Assembly (NCBI GenBank): GCA_965223835.1
Contig: CBDCXQ010000001.1
Span: 2,418,001-2,482,000 of the forward strand
DNA: 64,000 bases
Source: CAVYXZ01 sp965223835
GTDB lineage: Bacteria > Chloroflexota > Anaerolineae > Aggregatilineales > Phototrophicaceae
Direction: 5' to 3'
Both the position numbers and the translations under genes were made by a program. This document shows, one piece after another, positions 18,548 through 26,908 of the stretch. Under the pieces are notes generated by a model. It did not search any database. It saw only the letters and a list, made by a program, of their open reading frames with translations, and was not told where the DNA came from. The number at the start of each line of letters is the position of its first letter. Within the stretch, counting starts at the first letter, position 1.

Positions 18548-18931
18548 CTATGTAAAATACGTCACCAGATTGATCCCGCGGACAATGAGGAACATAACCA
18601 GCACAATGGCAAAAACACCGACACCGCAATACCAGATAATCAACGCACGGGGAGCGGGTTCTTCACCAACTGTTCCCACAATCAGCCACCAACCGAACAG
18701 ATACATGGTCGCACCAAATGCTGCGGAAAGCAGGGCTGGCACAATCAATGTTGTTTCTGAGAAAAAGTTATCAGCATAGATAATGTCGATTAGCGGTGTC
18801 AGCAGCACGGTCACTGCCAGTGCAAACAGTGTAACCAGTAGGATTCGTACGAGGCGAGGTAGTGTAACCACCACATGAACTATCCGCCCACCTATCGACC
18901 GGGTCTGTCGTTGCGATTCTTTACGTGACAT
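18548..18931 (-). CDS. Small polytopic membrane protein, unknown function
   Basis: A 127-residue protein with a basic N-terminus (MSRKESQRQTRS) and about three membrane helices (roughly 28-50, 63-88 and 98-122). No motif identifies a family. Spacing is tight: the gene begins four bases after the truncated haemoglobin stop and ends 12 bases before the lipoprotein gene, so the three are probably one transcript. The positive-inside rule suggests a cytoplasmic N-terminus. Confidence 0.6.
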   Translation of the reverse strand: MSRKESQRQTRSIGGRIVHVVVTLPRLVRILLVTLFALAVTVLLTPLIDIIYADNFFSETTLIVPALLSAAFGATMYLFGWWLIVGTVGEEPAPRALIIWYCGVGVFAIVLVMFLIVRGINLVTYFT

Positions 18932-18935
18932 GAGA

Positions 18936-19346
18936 TCAAGTCTTGTCCGTCGACTGCTGATCGATTGAGTGCAAATTAACCATCATCGCGGAACCACGCT
19001 CGAAATAATCACGCATTTGGCCCCGTGCCGGTTCAGATATACCGACCTCATCAATTGCCTCGAGCATATATTGCAGCCAGCGATTGCGTGCATCGTTATC
19101 AATCGGAAATTGCATATGCCGCATCCGTAAGCGCGGGTGTCCACGTTCTTCAGCATAGCGGGCCGGACCCCCAAAATACTGCGTCAGGAATAAAAATTGC
19201 CAGCGCTTGCCGGGCACCAAATCATCGGGGAACAGGGCAACCAATTTTTCGTCGGCTTCCACCTTACTGTAAAATATATCAACCAATTTTTGGAAGGTGG
19301 TATCACCACCCACAAATTCATAAATCGTCAATGCATTATCGTTCAT
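18936..19346 (-). CDS. Truncated haemoglobin (group II, TrHbO type)
   Basis: A 136-residue 2-over-2 globin. The landmarks are YEFVGGDTTFQKLVDIFY at the N-terminus, the phenylalanine/tryptophan-containing E helix region FLFLTQYFGGPARYAEE, and the proximal histidine in RMRHMQFPI. Group II members bind haem and react with oxygen, nitric oxide or peroxide; a protective role against oxidative or nitrosative stress is usual but not shown here. The frame opens at 19415, but the ATG at 19346 gives the family start; upstream sequence is a divergent promoter region. It heads the minus-strand run with the 127-residue protein and lipoprotein. Confidence 0.85.
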   Translation of the reverse strand: MNDNALTIYEFVGGDTTFQKLVDIFYSKVEADEKLVALFPDDLVPGKRWQFLFLTQYFGGPARYAEERGHPRLRMRHMQFPIDNDARNRWLQYMLEAIDEVGISEPARGQMRDYFERGSAMMVNLHSIDQQSTDKT

Positions 19347-19394
19347 CTCTTTATGATAACCCGCTTCCTGATACCAGAAAAGTTCGACTGGACA

Positions 19395-19445
19395 ATTGTA
19401 CGCATAACTGTACAATCTTTTCGATAAACAGAATCTTAATTGTAC
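19395..19445. promoter_or_regulatory. Operator-like inverted repeat with a third half-site
   Basis: ATTGTAC (19395-19401) and its inverse GTACAAT (19410-19416) are separated by eight bases, and a further ATTGTAC lies at 19439-19445. The right arm contains a TACAAT that could act as -10 with TGGACA sixteen bases before it, driving the plus-strand gene at 19467. The arrangement suggests a regulator site over the promoter. Inference only. Confidence 0.35.
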
Positions 19446-19466
19446 TACTCTCGAGGAGTATTGATA

Positions 19467-21398
19467 ATGTATCGTTTCTTGAGCCGGATTGTGAGAAGCA
19501 TTCTGCTGCTCTTAACATTGCTGGCTGTCTCAACCGCTCTACTGGCTCAGGATGAAGCTGAAACGTTTGCTGCCGTTGGCTCAGGGATTGTTGAACCGGT
19601 GCTGGCGGGCTTGATTGAGGCTAGCGAGACACCCATCACGATCACTCGTGAAGTAACTGGAACCAGTACGGGTCTGACTCGTTTCTGTATGGGCGAAGCT
19701 GACTTGACCACGGCCACCCGCCCCGTCAACGCTGAAGAAAGCAACTTGTGTCGAGAAAATGAGATTGCCCCGCTGGAACTGGTGCTTGGTCATAACATCC
19801 TTGCTGTCATCGGCAACCCGGATGATACGTTTGCCGACTGTCTTACCGCTGAAGAATTAACTACTGTCTATGCACCGAGTTCCGCTACCGAGATCACCTC
19901 CTGGAATCAAGTTTTGCAAGATGGCCCTGAACTGGAACTCCAGGCTTTTGCGCCGCAGGATATTACAGCGGAATATGCATTGTTAGATCGCGTGGCTGAA
20001 GGTGACGGAATCCGCCGTGATGCCCCAATCGGCACTGACGCAGATGCAGTGATAACAGCCGTCAGCGAAACGCCAGGGGCAATTGGAGTCGTCACCTTAC
20101 CCCAGGCGCTGAATGCGGCCAGCGATGTACGTATCCTGGAGCTAGATGCTGCCGATATTCAGGGCTGCCAGGCACCATCTGCCGAAGCGGTGGAAGATGA
20201 ATTGTATCCAGCCGCCGACCAACTTTATTTGTATGCGACGATCACCGGCCTTGAGAATTCTGACCTTGGGGCGTTCCTCGAATTCGCAGCCAGTGAGTCT
20301 GCCGCACCGGTTGTTGCCGAGCTGGGGTTCACACCCGCAACCGAGCTGGCAGTAACTGCCAATGCCACTGTGATTGAATCAGCGCTGTCAGGTGAAGCCA
20401 TCGTTAAAACCGGAACAGGCACCGAATTTTTTATCGCGCCGACAACTGCCGGTCAAGTCGCCATTGGTGGCGGGGCTGTTGGCTATAATTTTGTTGAAAC
20501 CACCAACGCGAGTTTCAGTGCGCTCGCGCCCAATGTTACCGTCGATATTCAGATTGAAGGCATGCCCGCTGGGTTCCGCCGTCTGTGCAATGGTGAGCTG
20601 GATATTGTATTTACGACCCGCGCCATTACAGAGGAAGAAAACGCCAACTGCGAAGCCAACAACATTACCCTGCTGTCCTATGATGTTGGAACCGAGGCTA
20701 TTGTCCTAGTTGCTAACGCCAGCTCCGACTATCTGTCTTGTTTAACTACTGACGAATTGACAGGTATCTGGCAGGCAGCATCCGGCGAAACAATCACTAA
20801 CTGGAATCAAGTAAATGGTGACTTCCCCGATCAAACCATGACACTTTTTGCACCCAACATTGGCAGTGCCGACACCGACCTGCTGTTGCTGGCAGCTTCT
20901 GGCGACAGTCTCGCCGGCAGAGTCGACATTGAATTAAACAATGATGCGCTCTTTCGGGCCGCCGCTACTGCCAATGTCGACGGTGCATTGACGTTCATGA
21001 ATTGGTTTGACTACCAGGCTGTCCAGACCAACAATCAGTCAAATATCCAATTGGTGGCGGTTGACAGCGGCACGGGTTGTATCTCTCCTGATCCTGCATC
21101 GATTGCCGATGGCAGCTACGGCTTAACGCACGACCTTCATTTACTGGTGAACCGGGATCAGCTCGTAAATCTCGGGCTGCAATCCTGGCTGTGGCACGCC
21201 TTTTCCGAAGAAAATTTCCGCACTTTCGAAGACAACAACTTTGTCGGTGTTCGATTGACAGACCTGGATTCTAATCGTGGGGCGCTGTTCAATGAGTTCA
21301 ACCAGGTACTCATCGAAGTCAACGCCGCCGAAGCGACCGAAGAACCAGAGGCCACGGCTGAAGCAACTGCCGAGGCCACCGCTGAAGCCAGCGAATAA
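19467..21398 (+). CDS. Secreted periplasmic-binding-like protein with two PstS-like halves
   Basis: A 643-residue exported protein. A signal peptide ends near LLAQDEAE. Two homologous halves follow, about 26-300 and 310-590, each with the phosphate-binding-protein pattern of GSGxx near the start, then FCxGEADLTTATRP or LCNGELDIVFTTRAIT, an acidic EESNLC or EENANC loop, AEELTTVY or TDELTGIW, and ITSWNQVL or ITNWNQVN. Cysteines recur at matching places in both halves. A low-complexity acidic tail (repeats of EATA) ends the protein. PBP folds bind phosphate or similar anions; no pst permease lies beside it, so transport is not shown. GGAG lies eight bases before the ATG at 19467. Confidence 0.75.
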   Translation: MYRFLSRIVRSILLLLTLLAVSTALLAQDEAETFAAVGSGIVEPVLAGLIEASETPITITREVTGTSTGLTRFCMGEADLTTATRPVNAEESNLCRENEIAPLELVLGHNILAVIGNPDDTFADCLTAEELTTVYAPSSATEITSWNQVLQDGPELELQAFAPQDITAEYALLDRVAEGDGIRRDAPIGTDADAVITAVSETPGAIGVVTLPQALNAASDVRILELDAADIQGCQAPSAEAVEDELYPAADQLYLYATITGLENSDLGAFLEFAASESAAPVVAELGFTPATELAVTANATVIESALSGEAIVKTGTGTEFFIAPTTAGQVAIGGGAVGYNFVETTNASFSALAPNVTVDIQIEGMPAGFRRLCNGELDIVFTTRAITEEENANCEANNITLLSYDVGTEAIVLVANASSDYLSCLTTDELTGIWQAASGETITNWNQVNGDFPDQTMTLFAPNIGSADTDLLLLAASGDSLAGRVDIELNNDALFRAAATANVDGALTFMNWFDYQAVQTNNQSNIQLVAVDSGTGCISPDPASIADGSYGLTHDLHLLVNRDQLVNLGLQSWLWHAFSEENFRTFEDNNFVGVRLTDLDSNRGALFNEFNQVLIEVNAAEATEEPEATAEATAEATAEASE

Positions 21399-21410
21399 TC
21401 AAATCTTAAC

Positions 21411-21441
21411 GTTGAGGCACAATTTAATACAGTGCCTCAAC
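21411..21441 (+). terminator. Perfect 10-bp hairpin after the PstS-like gene
   Basis: GTTGAGGCAC and GTGCCTCAAC flank an 11-base loop, starting 12 bases after the stop codon. There is no following T-run on the plus strand, so it may stabilise the message 3' end rather than terminate by itself. Confidence 0.4.
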
Positions 21442-21497
21442 GGTGTAAGAATAACGGGTTCAATCATGATGCAGACTAAGCAGAGAACAGATGCAAC

Positions 21498-22787
21498 ATG
21501 CAGATCAAGTTAGCTTACGGTAAAACGGGCCTTGACCTAGAACTACCGGATGACGCTTCGGTAACGGTCATCGAAAATCAATTTGTACCACCACTTGCAG
21601 ACCCTATCGCCGCTTTGCAGTCAGCGTTACGTCAGCCCATAAACACGCCAGCGCTACGAAAACTCGTTCAATCTGAGCAGACGGTTGCGATCATCTTCAG
21701 TGACATCACCCGGCCAACACCAAATCATCTCATCCTGCCAGCCATCCTGGCTGAACTTGACCATGTTCCCAGCGCCAACATCGTGTTATGCAATGCACTT
21801 GGCACCCACCGCCCCAACACCATGGACGAACTCCGGGAGATGCTCGGTGATGAACTGGTTGACACCTATCGAATTGAACAAAATAACGCTGCTGATGAAT
21901 CCACCCAGGTTAAAATAGGCCGATCCTCATTTGGGCATGACATCTGGATCAACCGCGTGCTGCTCGAAGCTGACATAAAAATCCTGACCGGATTTATTGA
22001 GCCACATTTCTTCGCGGGTTTCTCAGGTGGCGGCAAAGCCGTGATGCCGGGCATGGCCGGACAAAACACGGTGTTTGGAAATCACGATGCAGGAATGATC
22101 GCCAACTCACAGTCTACCTGGGGTGTTACCAAAGACAATCCAATCTGGACCGAGGCACGTGAAGCGGCGTTGATGATCAATCCCACCCTACTACTCAATG
22201 TCACGCTGAACCGTGACAAACAGATTACGGGTGTTTTTGCCGGTGCACTCGCTGCTGCCCATGATGCCGGCATTGATTTCGTGCGCCAGTCGTCAATGGT
22301 CCCCGTAACCGAACCCTGTGATATTGTCATTACCACCAATTCTGGCTATCCGCTGGACATGAATCTATATCAAGCGGTAAAGGGCATGAGCGCAGCTGAG
22401 CAGATTGTGCGGCCCGGCGGCAGTATTATTGTGGCCGCGGCATGTTCGGAGGGAATCCCAGAACATGGACTTTACCGGCAACTCTTGCACGAAGCCGACA
22501 GCCCCGCCCAGCTTTTCGACAGCATTCTGTATTCCACTGCGACTCAGCAGGACCAGTGGCAGGCGCAAATTCAGGCCAGAATTCAGAAAAAAGCGGACGT
22601 TTACGTCTATTCCGACAACTTAACCGATCAGCAGATTCAAGACGCGCTGCTCATCCCCTGCCGCGATATTGCTGCAACCGTCGCTACGTTACGCAAAAAA
22701 TATGGTCCGGCAGCTCATATCGGCATCCTCCCGGAAGGTCCACAAACGATTCCCTTCTTACAGCCGGTTCCAGTTACCAAAGAATAA
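21498..22787 (+). CDS. LarA-like (nickel-pincer racemase family, DUF2088) protein
   Basis: A 429-residue protein of the lactate racemase LarA superfamily. Family marks are the FSDITRPTPNHL segment, the histidine-bearing LCNALGTHRPNT, the GFIEPHFFAGFSGGGKAVMPG block where the cofactor-binding lysine of LarA lies, and SGYPLDMNLYQAVKGMSAAEQI near the C-terminus. LarA homologs racemise or epimerise 2-hydroxy acids with a nickel-pincer nucleotide made by LarB, LarC and LarE; none of these maker genes is in the window. The true substrate is unknown; sugar-acid epimerases exist in this family. It follows the PstS-like gene by 99 bases with a hairpin between. Confidence 0.85.
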   Translation: MQIKLAYGKTGLDLELPDDASVTVIENQFVPPLADPIAALQSALRQPINTPALRKLVQSEQTVAIIFSDITRPTPNHLILPAILAELDHVPSANIVLCNALGTHRPNTMDELREMLGDELVDTYRIEQNNAADESTQVKIGRSSFGHDIWINRVLLEADIKILTGFIEPHFFAGFSGGGKAVMPGMAGQNTVFGNHDAGMIANSQSTWGVTKDNPIWTEAREAALMINPTLLLNVTLNRDKQITGVFAGALAAAHDAGIDFVRQSSMVPVTEPCDIVITTNSGYPLDMNLYQAVKGMSAAEQIVRPGGSIIVAAACSEGIPEHGLYRQLLHEADSPAQLFDSILYSTATQQDQWQAQIQARIQKKADVYVYSDNLTDQQIQDALLIPCRDIAATVATLRKKYGPAAHIGILPEGPQTIPFLQPVPVTKE

Positions 22788-22876
22788 ACTGGTACAAAGG
22801 TCCAGCCGCCTGCCCCCACGCGAAACACAACCTTGAGGTATCATTGTTATACGTAGTTGAATCATAGAGGGAATAA

Positions 22877-24277
22877 ATGGTGCTCAAGTTTGCCCGCTTA
22901 TCACTTTTTTTGGTCATCATCAGCCTGTTTGCGCTGGTCACACTGGCCCAAGCTGACGTCCCACTCATTACAATTAGCGATGTGACTTTGCTTGAAGGTG
23001 CAGCTAATGAAGTCACAGCCTTTGAATTTACCTTATCGCGCACGGGTGACATCAGCCGGGTCAGTCGCGTTGAATACCAGGTCGTCGGTGGCACTGCAAC
23101 CCTGGCCGATAATGATTTCATCAATTTACCAGCCGGTGAACTAATCTTTCCCATAGATTTCGCTGAAGTCACCCTCACAATTGAAGTTGTGGGGGATGCT
23201 GTGATTGAACCTGACGAATTTTTTGCTGTTAATCTATTTAATCCGGTTAATGGTGAATTAGAAGCGAACGTCGCGCAAGGTATTATCGTTGATGACGATG
23301 ATCCTGATACCGCCGGAATCGTGCTCATTAATCCGCAAAATCTAACATTGGCCGAAGGTGATGGCGAATTGGTGCGCTTTACGCTAAATCGGCCACCCAC
23401 CAGTGAGGTTATCGTACAGCTATCACCCGATGGTCAATGCTCGGCAAACCCCACAACCATCACGCTGAACGCGGAGAACTGGCAAATCGGTGTGGAAGTA
23501 GCGGTTGTCGCCATTAGCGATGAATTTACCGAAGGTGAGCATACCTGTACCATTCAGACGGGCACTGTTTCCAGCAATGATTTTCGTTTCAATAATTCAA
23601 TATTGACCGACATCACTACGAGTATACTAGAAAATCAAAACCAGCCAGCAATTGATGCGCAGCAAGCAAGTCAGCAACAACAGAATGTTCAGGCGCAACA
23701 GGTTGCAACCAGCACACCAACCCTGATTCCGACGATTTTTCTTCCCACTCTAACGCCCTTCCCGACCAGCACGCCGGTCCCAATCGTCGGACAGGTGACA
23801 ACTGATGTTGAAGAATTGGCGGTGAGAACCGGCCCCTATCTTGGTGCGACGCTCATCGGTACCGCTGTACATGGCTTTGAATATACAGTTATCGCTCGCA
23901 GTAACGACGAAGGTGGCGAATTTACATGGTATTTTATTGATGTCGGCGAATATGAAGGATGGGTTTCGGGGCGACACTTCACATTCCGCTTCGACGAAAA
24001 CATCCTCCCCGGAAGAGGTTCAATTTATGATGGCATCGACAACGCACCTGATGTTGGCGTGCATGGCACAACGCTCTCGATCAATGACTTGCGCCGCCGC
24101 CCCAGTGGTCGGTCACACATCTTAGCAACGATTCCGGCTAACACACGTTTATCGTTGATTGGCCGCACACGTCAAAACGGTGGCGATTATTGGTATCAAG
24201 TGCGATACAATGGACAAGTTGGTTGGATTCCGGCCTTTGTGATACGCGGCCAGACTCATCTGGTTCCTATTCGCTGA
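22877..24277 (+). CDS. Secreted protein with Calx-beta and SH3-like domains
   Basis: A 466-residue exported protein. After a signal peptide (cleavage near ALVTLAQADV) comes a Calx-beta-like domain (about 30-140, ending in the acidic VDDDDPDTAG), then a second related beta domain (about 145-245), a Gln- and Thr/Pro-rich linker (STPTLIPTIF, TPFPTSTPVP), and two bacterial SH3 domains (about 305-375 and 395-464), seen as VRTGPYLGATLIGT with WVSGRHF and LRRRPSGRSHILATIPA with WIPAFVI. SH3b domains often bind the cell wall; Calx-beta modules bind calcium. A surface adhesion or wall-binding role is inference. It converges with DUF4127, 7 bases away. Confidence 0.75.
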   Translation: MVLKFARLSLFLVIISLFALVTLAQADVPLITISDVTLLEGAANEVTAFEFTLSRTGDISRVSRVEYQVVGGTATLADNDFINLPAGELIFPIDFAEVTLTIEVVGDAVIEPDEFFAVNLFNPVNGELEANVAQGIIVDDDDPDTAGIVLINPQNLTLAEGDGELVRFTLNRPPTSEVIVQLSPDGQCSANPTTITLNAENWQIGVEVAVVAISDEFTEGEHTCTIQTGTVSSNDFRFNNSILTDITTSILENQNQPAIDAQQASQQQQNVQAQQVATSTPTLIPTIFLPTLTPFPTSTPVPIVGQVTTDVEELAVRTGPYLGATLIGTAVHGFEYTVIARSNDEGGEFTWYFIDVGEYEGWVSGRHFTFRFDENILPGRGSIYDGIDNAPDVGVHGTTLSINDLRRRPSGRSHILATIPANTRLSLIGRTRQNGGDYWYQVRYNGQVGWIPAFVIRGQTHLVPIR

Positions 24278-24284
24278 TCCTAAA

Positions 24285-25808
24285 TCACGATTCTGGAGGA
24301 TTGTCGAGAGGTTTCAGGTCAAAGTCAACCTCAAAAAAGCGTCTCCAGGGCAATCGAATACTATTAGGAACCAGGGTCCATGCTGTGCCCAGGCCAGGCA
24401 TTGCTGTTAATCGTTGTTGCAACCGGATTTCTATCATTTTTTTGACCTCATTGAGATGCTCAGGCGCGATGGTACTCTTGCCATGCTGCTTCATGTAGAT
24501 GTTCCTTACTTCAGTACGCACCGCATATTGGTAGCCCCAATCTTCTAGAAAACGATGGGTAATGAAGCGCTGGTGTTCCAGCATATTTGTATCTGGCAAC
24601 GCTGATGCAACCCCCTGTGCCAGCGCAACGCCAATAGTATTACCGGCTGTATTCCAAGCACCATAGGCTGCCAATCGCGTAATGTCGACATGTTCAAATA
24701 GGTGCTTCACAAATACCGGATCTGAACCATTTGGATAGGCAACATCTACAACAATCACCCGTTGCCCAGCATCAATCCAGGTTTGAATTTGTTGTACGAA
24801 GGTTTCAAAATAGGGTGTGCGATGAGCATCCTCGTCTGCGTCGTATACGGCTGCACCAACTGGCATGCGCCGCGATGGGGGATTTACAGCGATGATAAAA
24901 TCAGCGTCGACTTCGCTCGTAGCGATTACACCCCCAACTGCTCGAATCTGTCTTTCGAGAGTCAATCGCACAGGGCCGTCTTCAAAGGGTGCGGTGACTG
25001 CTTCATCACCGGGAATAGCATAATCAATTATGAATCGAGGTTTTAGATTATGGTGGACATTAATCATGCGGGCAATGAGCACACAACCCACTTCGTCCGC
25101 ACCGGGATACATGAGTACATTGGAAAAATCATGTTGCAGCCGCTGGGTCCACTCACCCACCCACCGTTTTTCACGGCTGCCCAGACCAAACTGACTTGTA
25201 TCGTCCGAGCTAATAACCAGCAGGTCAAACACTCTTGCTGCGGCTAGCTCCAAAGCTGTTAGGTTGATGATGTGATTGCGCAATCGCCGTGCAAGAAAAT
25301 CCTGAAGATAATCGGCTGGTATCTTGCTTTCTGAAGCGGCGCGTTCATTGGTAACAGCCTGGCCTTGCAGTTCTCGATCGAGCAATTGCGAATATTCATA
25401 AAGCTGTGAACCATAATCGGACCAGTACAACGGCTCCTCAAAATTGTCATCTGCCCGTGAAATGCGCATGATGAGATCGAAACCTAAGAGCTTTAGTTGT
25501 GGATTTTGTGCTTTGACCTGCCGCAGGGTCTCCAGGCGGTTGATAATGGTTGCTGCTGCTTCGTGCGTTGTGCGTGATGCAATTAATCCACCGTAGCCCA
25601 GCATAACCAGTGCGACCACCAGAACATCGAGATCGGCAGCCTGTTCGTGGAGCCAGCTTATCAATGCTTCACAATCCGCCGGGTGCCGCTGATCGCTAAG
25701 CATTGTCAATGGTGGCTGCACCAGTTCGACACCCGCGATAGCAGCGATCATTGCTGGATAACGTGTGTTGACCGGTCGCTCGTCCAGCGCTAGTAATCCA
25801 ACTCGCAT
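24285..25808 (-). CDS. DUF4127 family protein
   Basis: A 507-residue cytosolic protein matching the DUF4127 family, with the N-terminal pattern GLLALDERPVNTRYP and later blocks MLGYGGLIASRTT, LGFDLIMRISRAD, ISSDDTSQFGLGSREK and YPGADEVGCVLIARM. The mix of Asp, His and Arg in these motifs suggests a metal-dependent or sugar-related enzyme, but no function is established to my knowledge. The frame opens at 25871, but the ATG at 25808 has GGGGA upstream and begins directly at the conserved N-terminus. It lies divergent from the sugar cluster at 26009 with a 200-base AT-rich gap. Confidence 0.8.
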   Translation of the reverse strand: MRVGLLALDERPVNTRYPAMIAAIAGVELVQPPLTMLSDQRHPADCEALISWLHEQAADLDVLVVALVMLGYGGLIASRTTHEAAATIINRLETLRQVKAQNPQLKLLGFDLIMRISRADDNFEEPLYWSDYGSQLYEYSQLLDRELQGQAVTNERAASESKIPADYLQDFLARRLRNHIINLTALELAAARVFDLLVISSDDTSQFGLGSREKRWVGEWTQRLQHDFSNVLMYPGADEVGCVLIARMINVHHNLKPRFIIDYAIPGDEAVTAPFEDGPVRLTLERQIRAVGGVIATSEVDADFIIAVNPPSRRMPVGAAVYDADEDAHRTPYFETFVQQIQTWIDAGQRVIVVDVAYPNGSDPVFVKHLFEHVDITRLAAYGAWNTAGNTIGVALAQGVASALPDTNMLEHQRFITHRFLEDWGYQYAVRTEVRNIYMKQHGKSTIAPEHLNEVKKMIEIRLQQRLTAMPGLGTAWTLVPNSIRLPWRRFFEVDFDLKPLDNPPES

Positions 25809-26008
25809 CGTATCCCCACTATGATTTTGACGACCTCTGCATATTTTTACCCAAGTACCAGCCAAAAGCAAAGCGAACAGATATTGAATATATACTGGGT
25901 TAAAAATGACTATGCGAATAATGATATATCAGTTAGATGGTGCTAGCGATCTGTCAATATTAGCGGTAAATTCAGGATTATTCTTTCTCGTTCGCTAAAG
26001 AGATATTG

Positions 26009-26905
26009 ATGAAACTTTCTGCCTATCCCAAAGCATTTGAGCAACAGATCGCAGGCTCCCGCACCCTCTCGCTGTTCGACTGGATCGAACTGGCAAAACA
26101 ATTGGATACGGATGGTCTGGAAATGTATGTCGGCTTTTTTGAGAGCCTGGACAATGATTATCTGGACCGCGTCGACGAAGCACTCAAGCATGCTGGTTTC
26201 GCCATGCCGATGATGTGCTGTTCGCCCAACTTTACCAACCCGGACCCTGATGAACGTAAACGCGCCATTGAAACCGAAGCCGAGATGATTCGCGTGACAC
26301 GCCGCCTCGGTGGTCCGGGCGCAGTTTGTCGTATCCTCAGCGGCCAGCGTTACCCTGATGTCGACTATGAAAACGCGCTCGAATGGGTCGTTGAGTGCAT
26401 CAATGAATGCATCCCGATCGCACGGGAATATGACGTGGTTCTGGGCATGGAAAATCACTATAAAGACGGCTTCTGGAACTACCCGGAATTCGCCCAAAGA
26501 ATGGATGTGTTTCTAGAAGTTGTCAACGCCATCCCGGAGCGTCAACATTTTGGGGTCCAGTACGATCCATCCAACGCGCTTGTCGCTGGTGATGATCCGA
26601 TTGAGCTACTGCAAAATGTCGCGGACCGGGTCGTGAGTATGCACGCCAGTGATCGTTATCTTGCTGAAGGAACCACGCTTGAAGAACTACGCCAGAACGA
26701 TGGCACGCTTGGCTATTCGCCGAACCTGCGCCATGGAGTCACCGGCCAGGGCCTCAACGATTATCACGCGATTTTTCGAATTCTCGCGGAAAACGACTAT
26801 ACTGGCTGGATTAGTATCGAAGATGGTATGAACGGCCTGGAAGATATGCAAGCATCCCTGAAGTTTTTGCGGCATATGAGCGCCCAATATTTTGGAGAGA
26901 AATAA
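26009..26905 (+). CDS. Sugar phosphate isomerase/epimerase-like TIM-barrel protein
   Basis: A 298-residue protein of the xylose isomerase-like TIM-barrel family. Residues consistent with metal binding are the Glu of GMENHYKD, the Asp and Asn of QYDPSNAL, the His of VSMHASDR and the final Glu of ISIEDGM. Such enzymes isomerise or epimerise keto-sugars, inositols or sugar phosphates. The ATG at 26009 has an AAAGAGA site upstream; a TTG directly before it is also possible. The dehydrogenase gene follows after three bases and the HPS-like gene after it, so the three form one operon, probably for catabolism of a specific sugar or polyol. Exact substrate unknown. Confidence 0.85.
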   Translation: MKLSAYPKAFEQQIAGSRTLSLFDWIELAKQLDTDGLEMYVGFFESLDNDYLDRVDEALKHAGFAMPMMCCSPNFTNPDPDERKRAIETEAEMIRVTRRLGGPGAVCRILSGQRYPDVDYENALEWVVECINECIPIAREYDVVLGMENHYKDGFWNYPEFAQRMDVFLEVVNAIPERQHFGVQYDPSNALVAGDDPIELLQNVADRVVSMHASDRYLAEGTTLEELRQNDGTLGYSPNLRHGVTGQGLNDYHAIFRILAENDYTGWISIEDGMNGLEDMQASLKFLRHMSAQYFGEK

Positions 26906-26908
26906 TCG

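Noticed and set aside
21411..21441. A certain intrinsic terminator after the PstS-like gene
   Set aside because: The stem is perfect, but there is no T-run on the plus strand; kept as a hairpin of uncertain role.
25943..26497. A 184-residue minus-strand frame opposite the sugar isomerase gene
   Set aside because: Mirrors the codons of the real gene; no ribosome site or motif.
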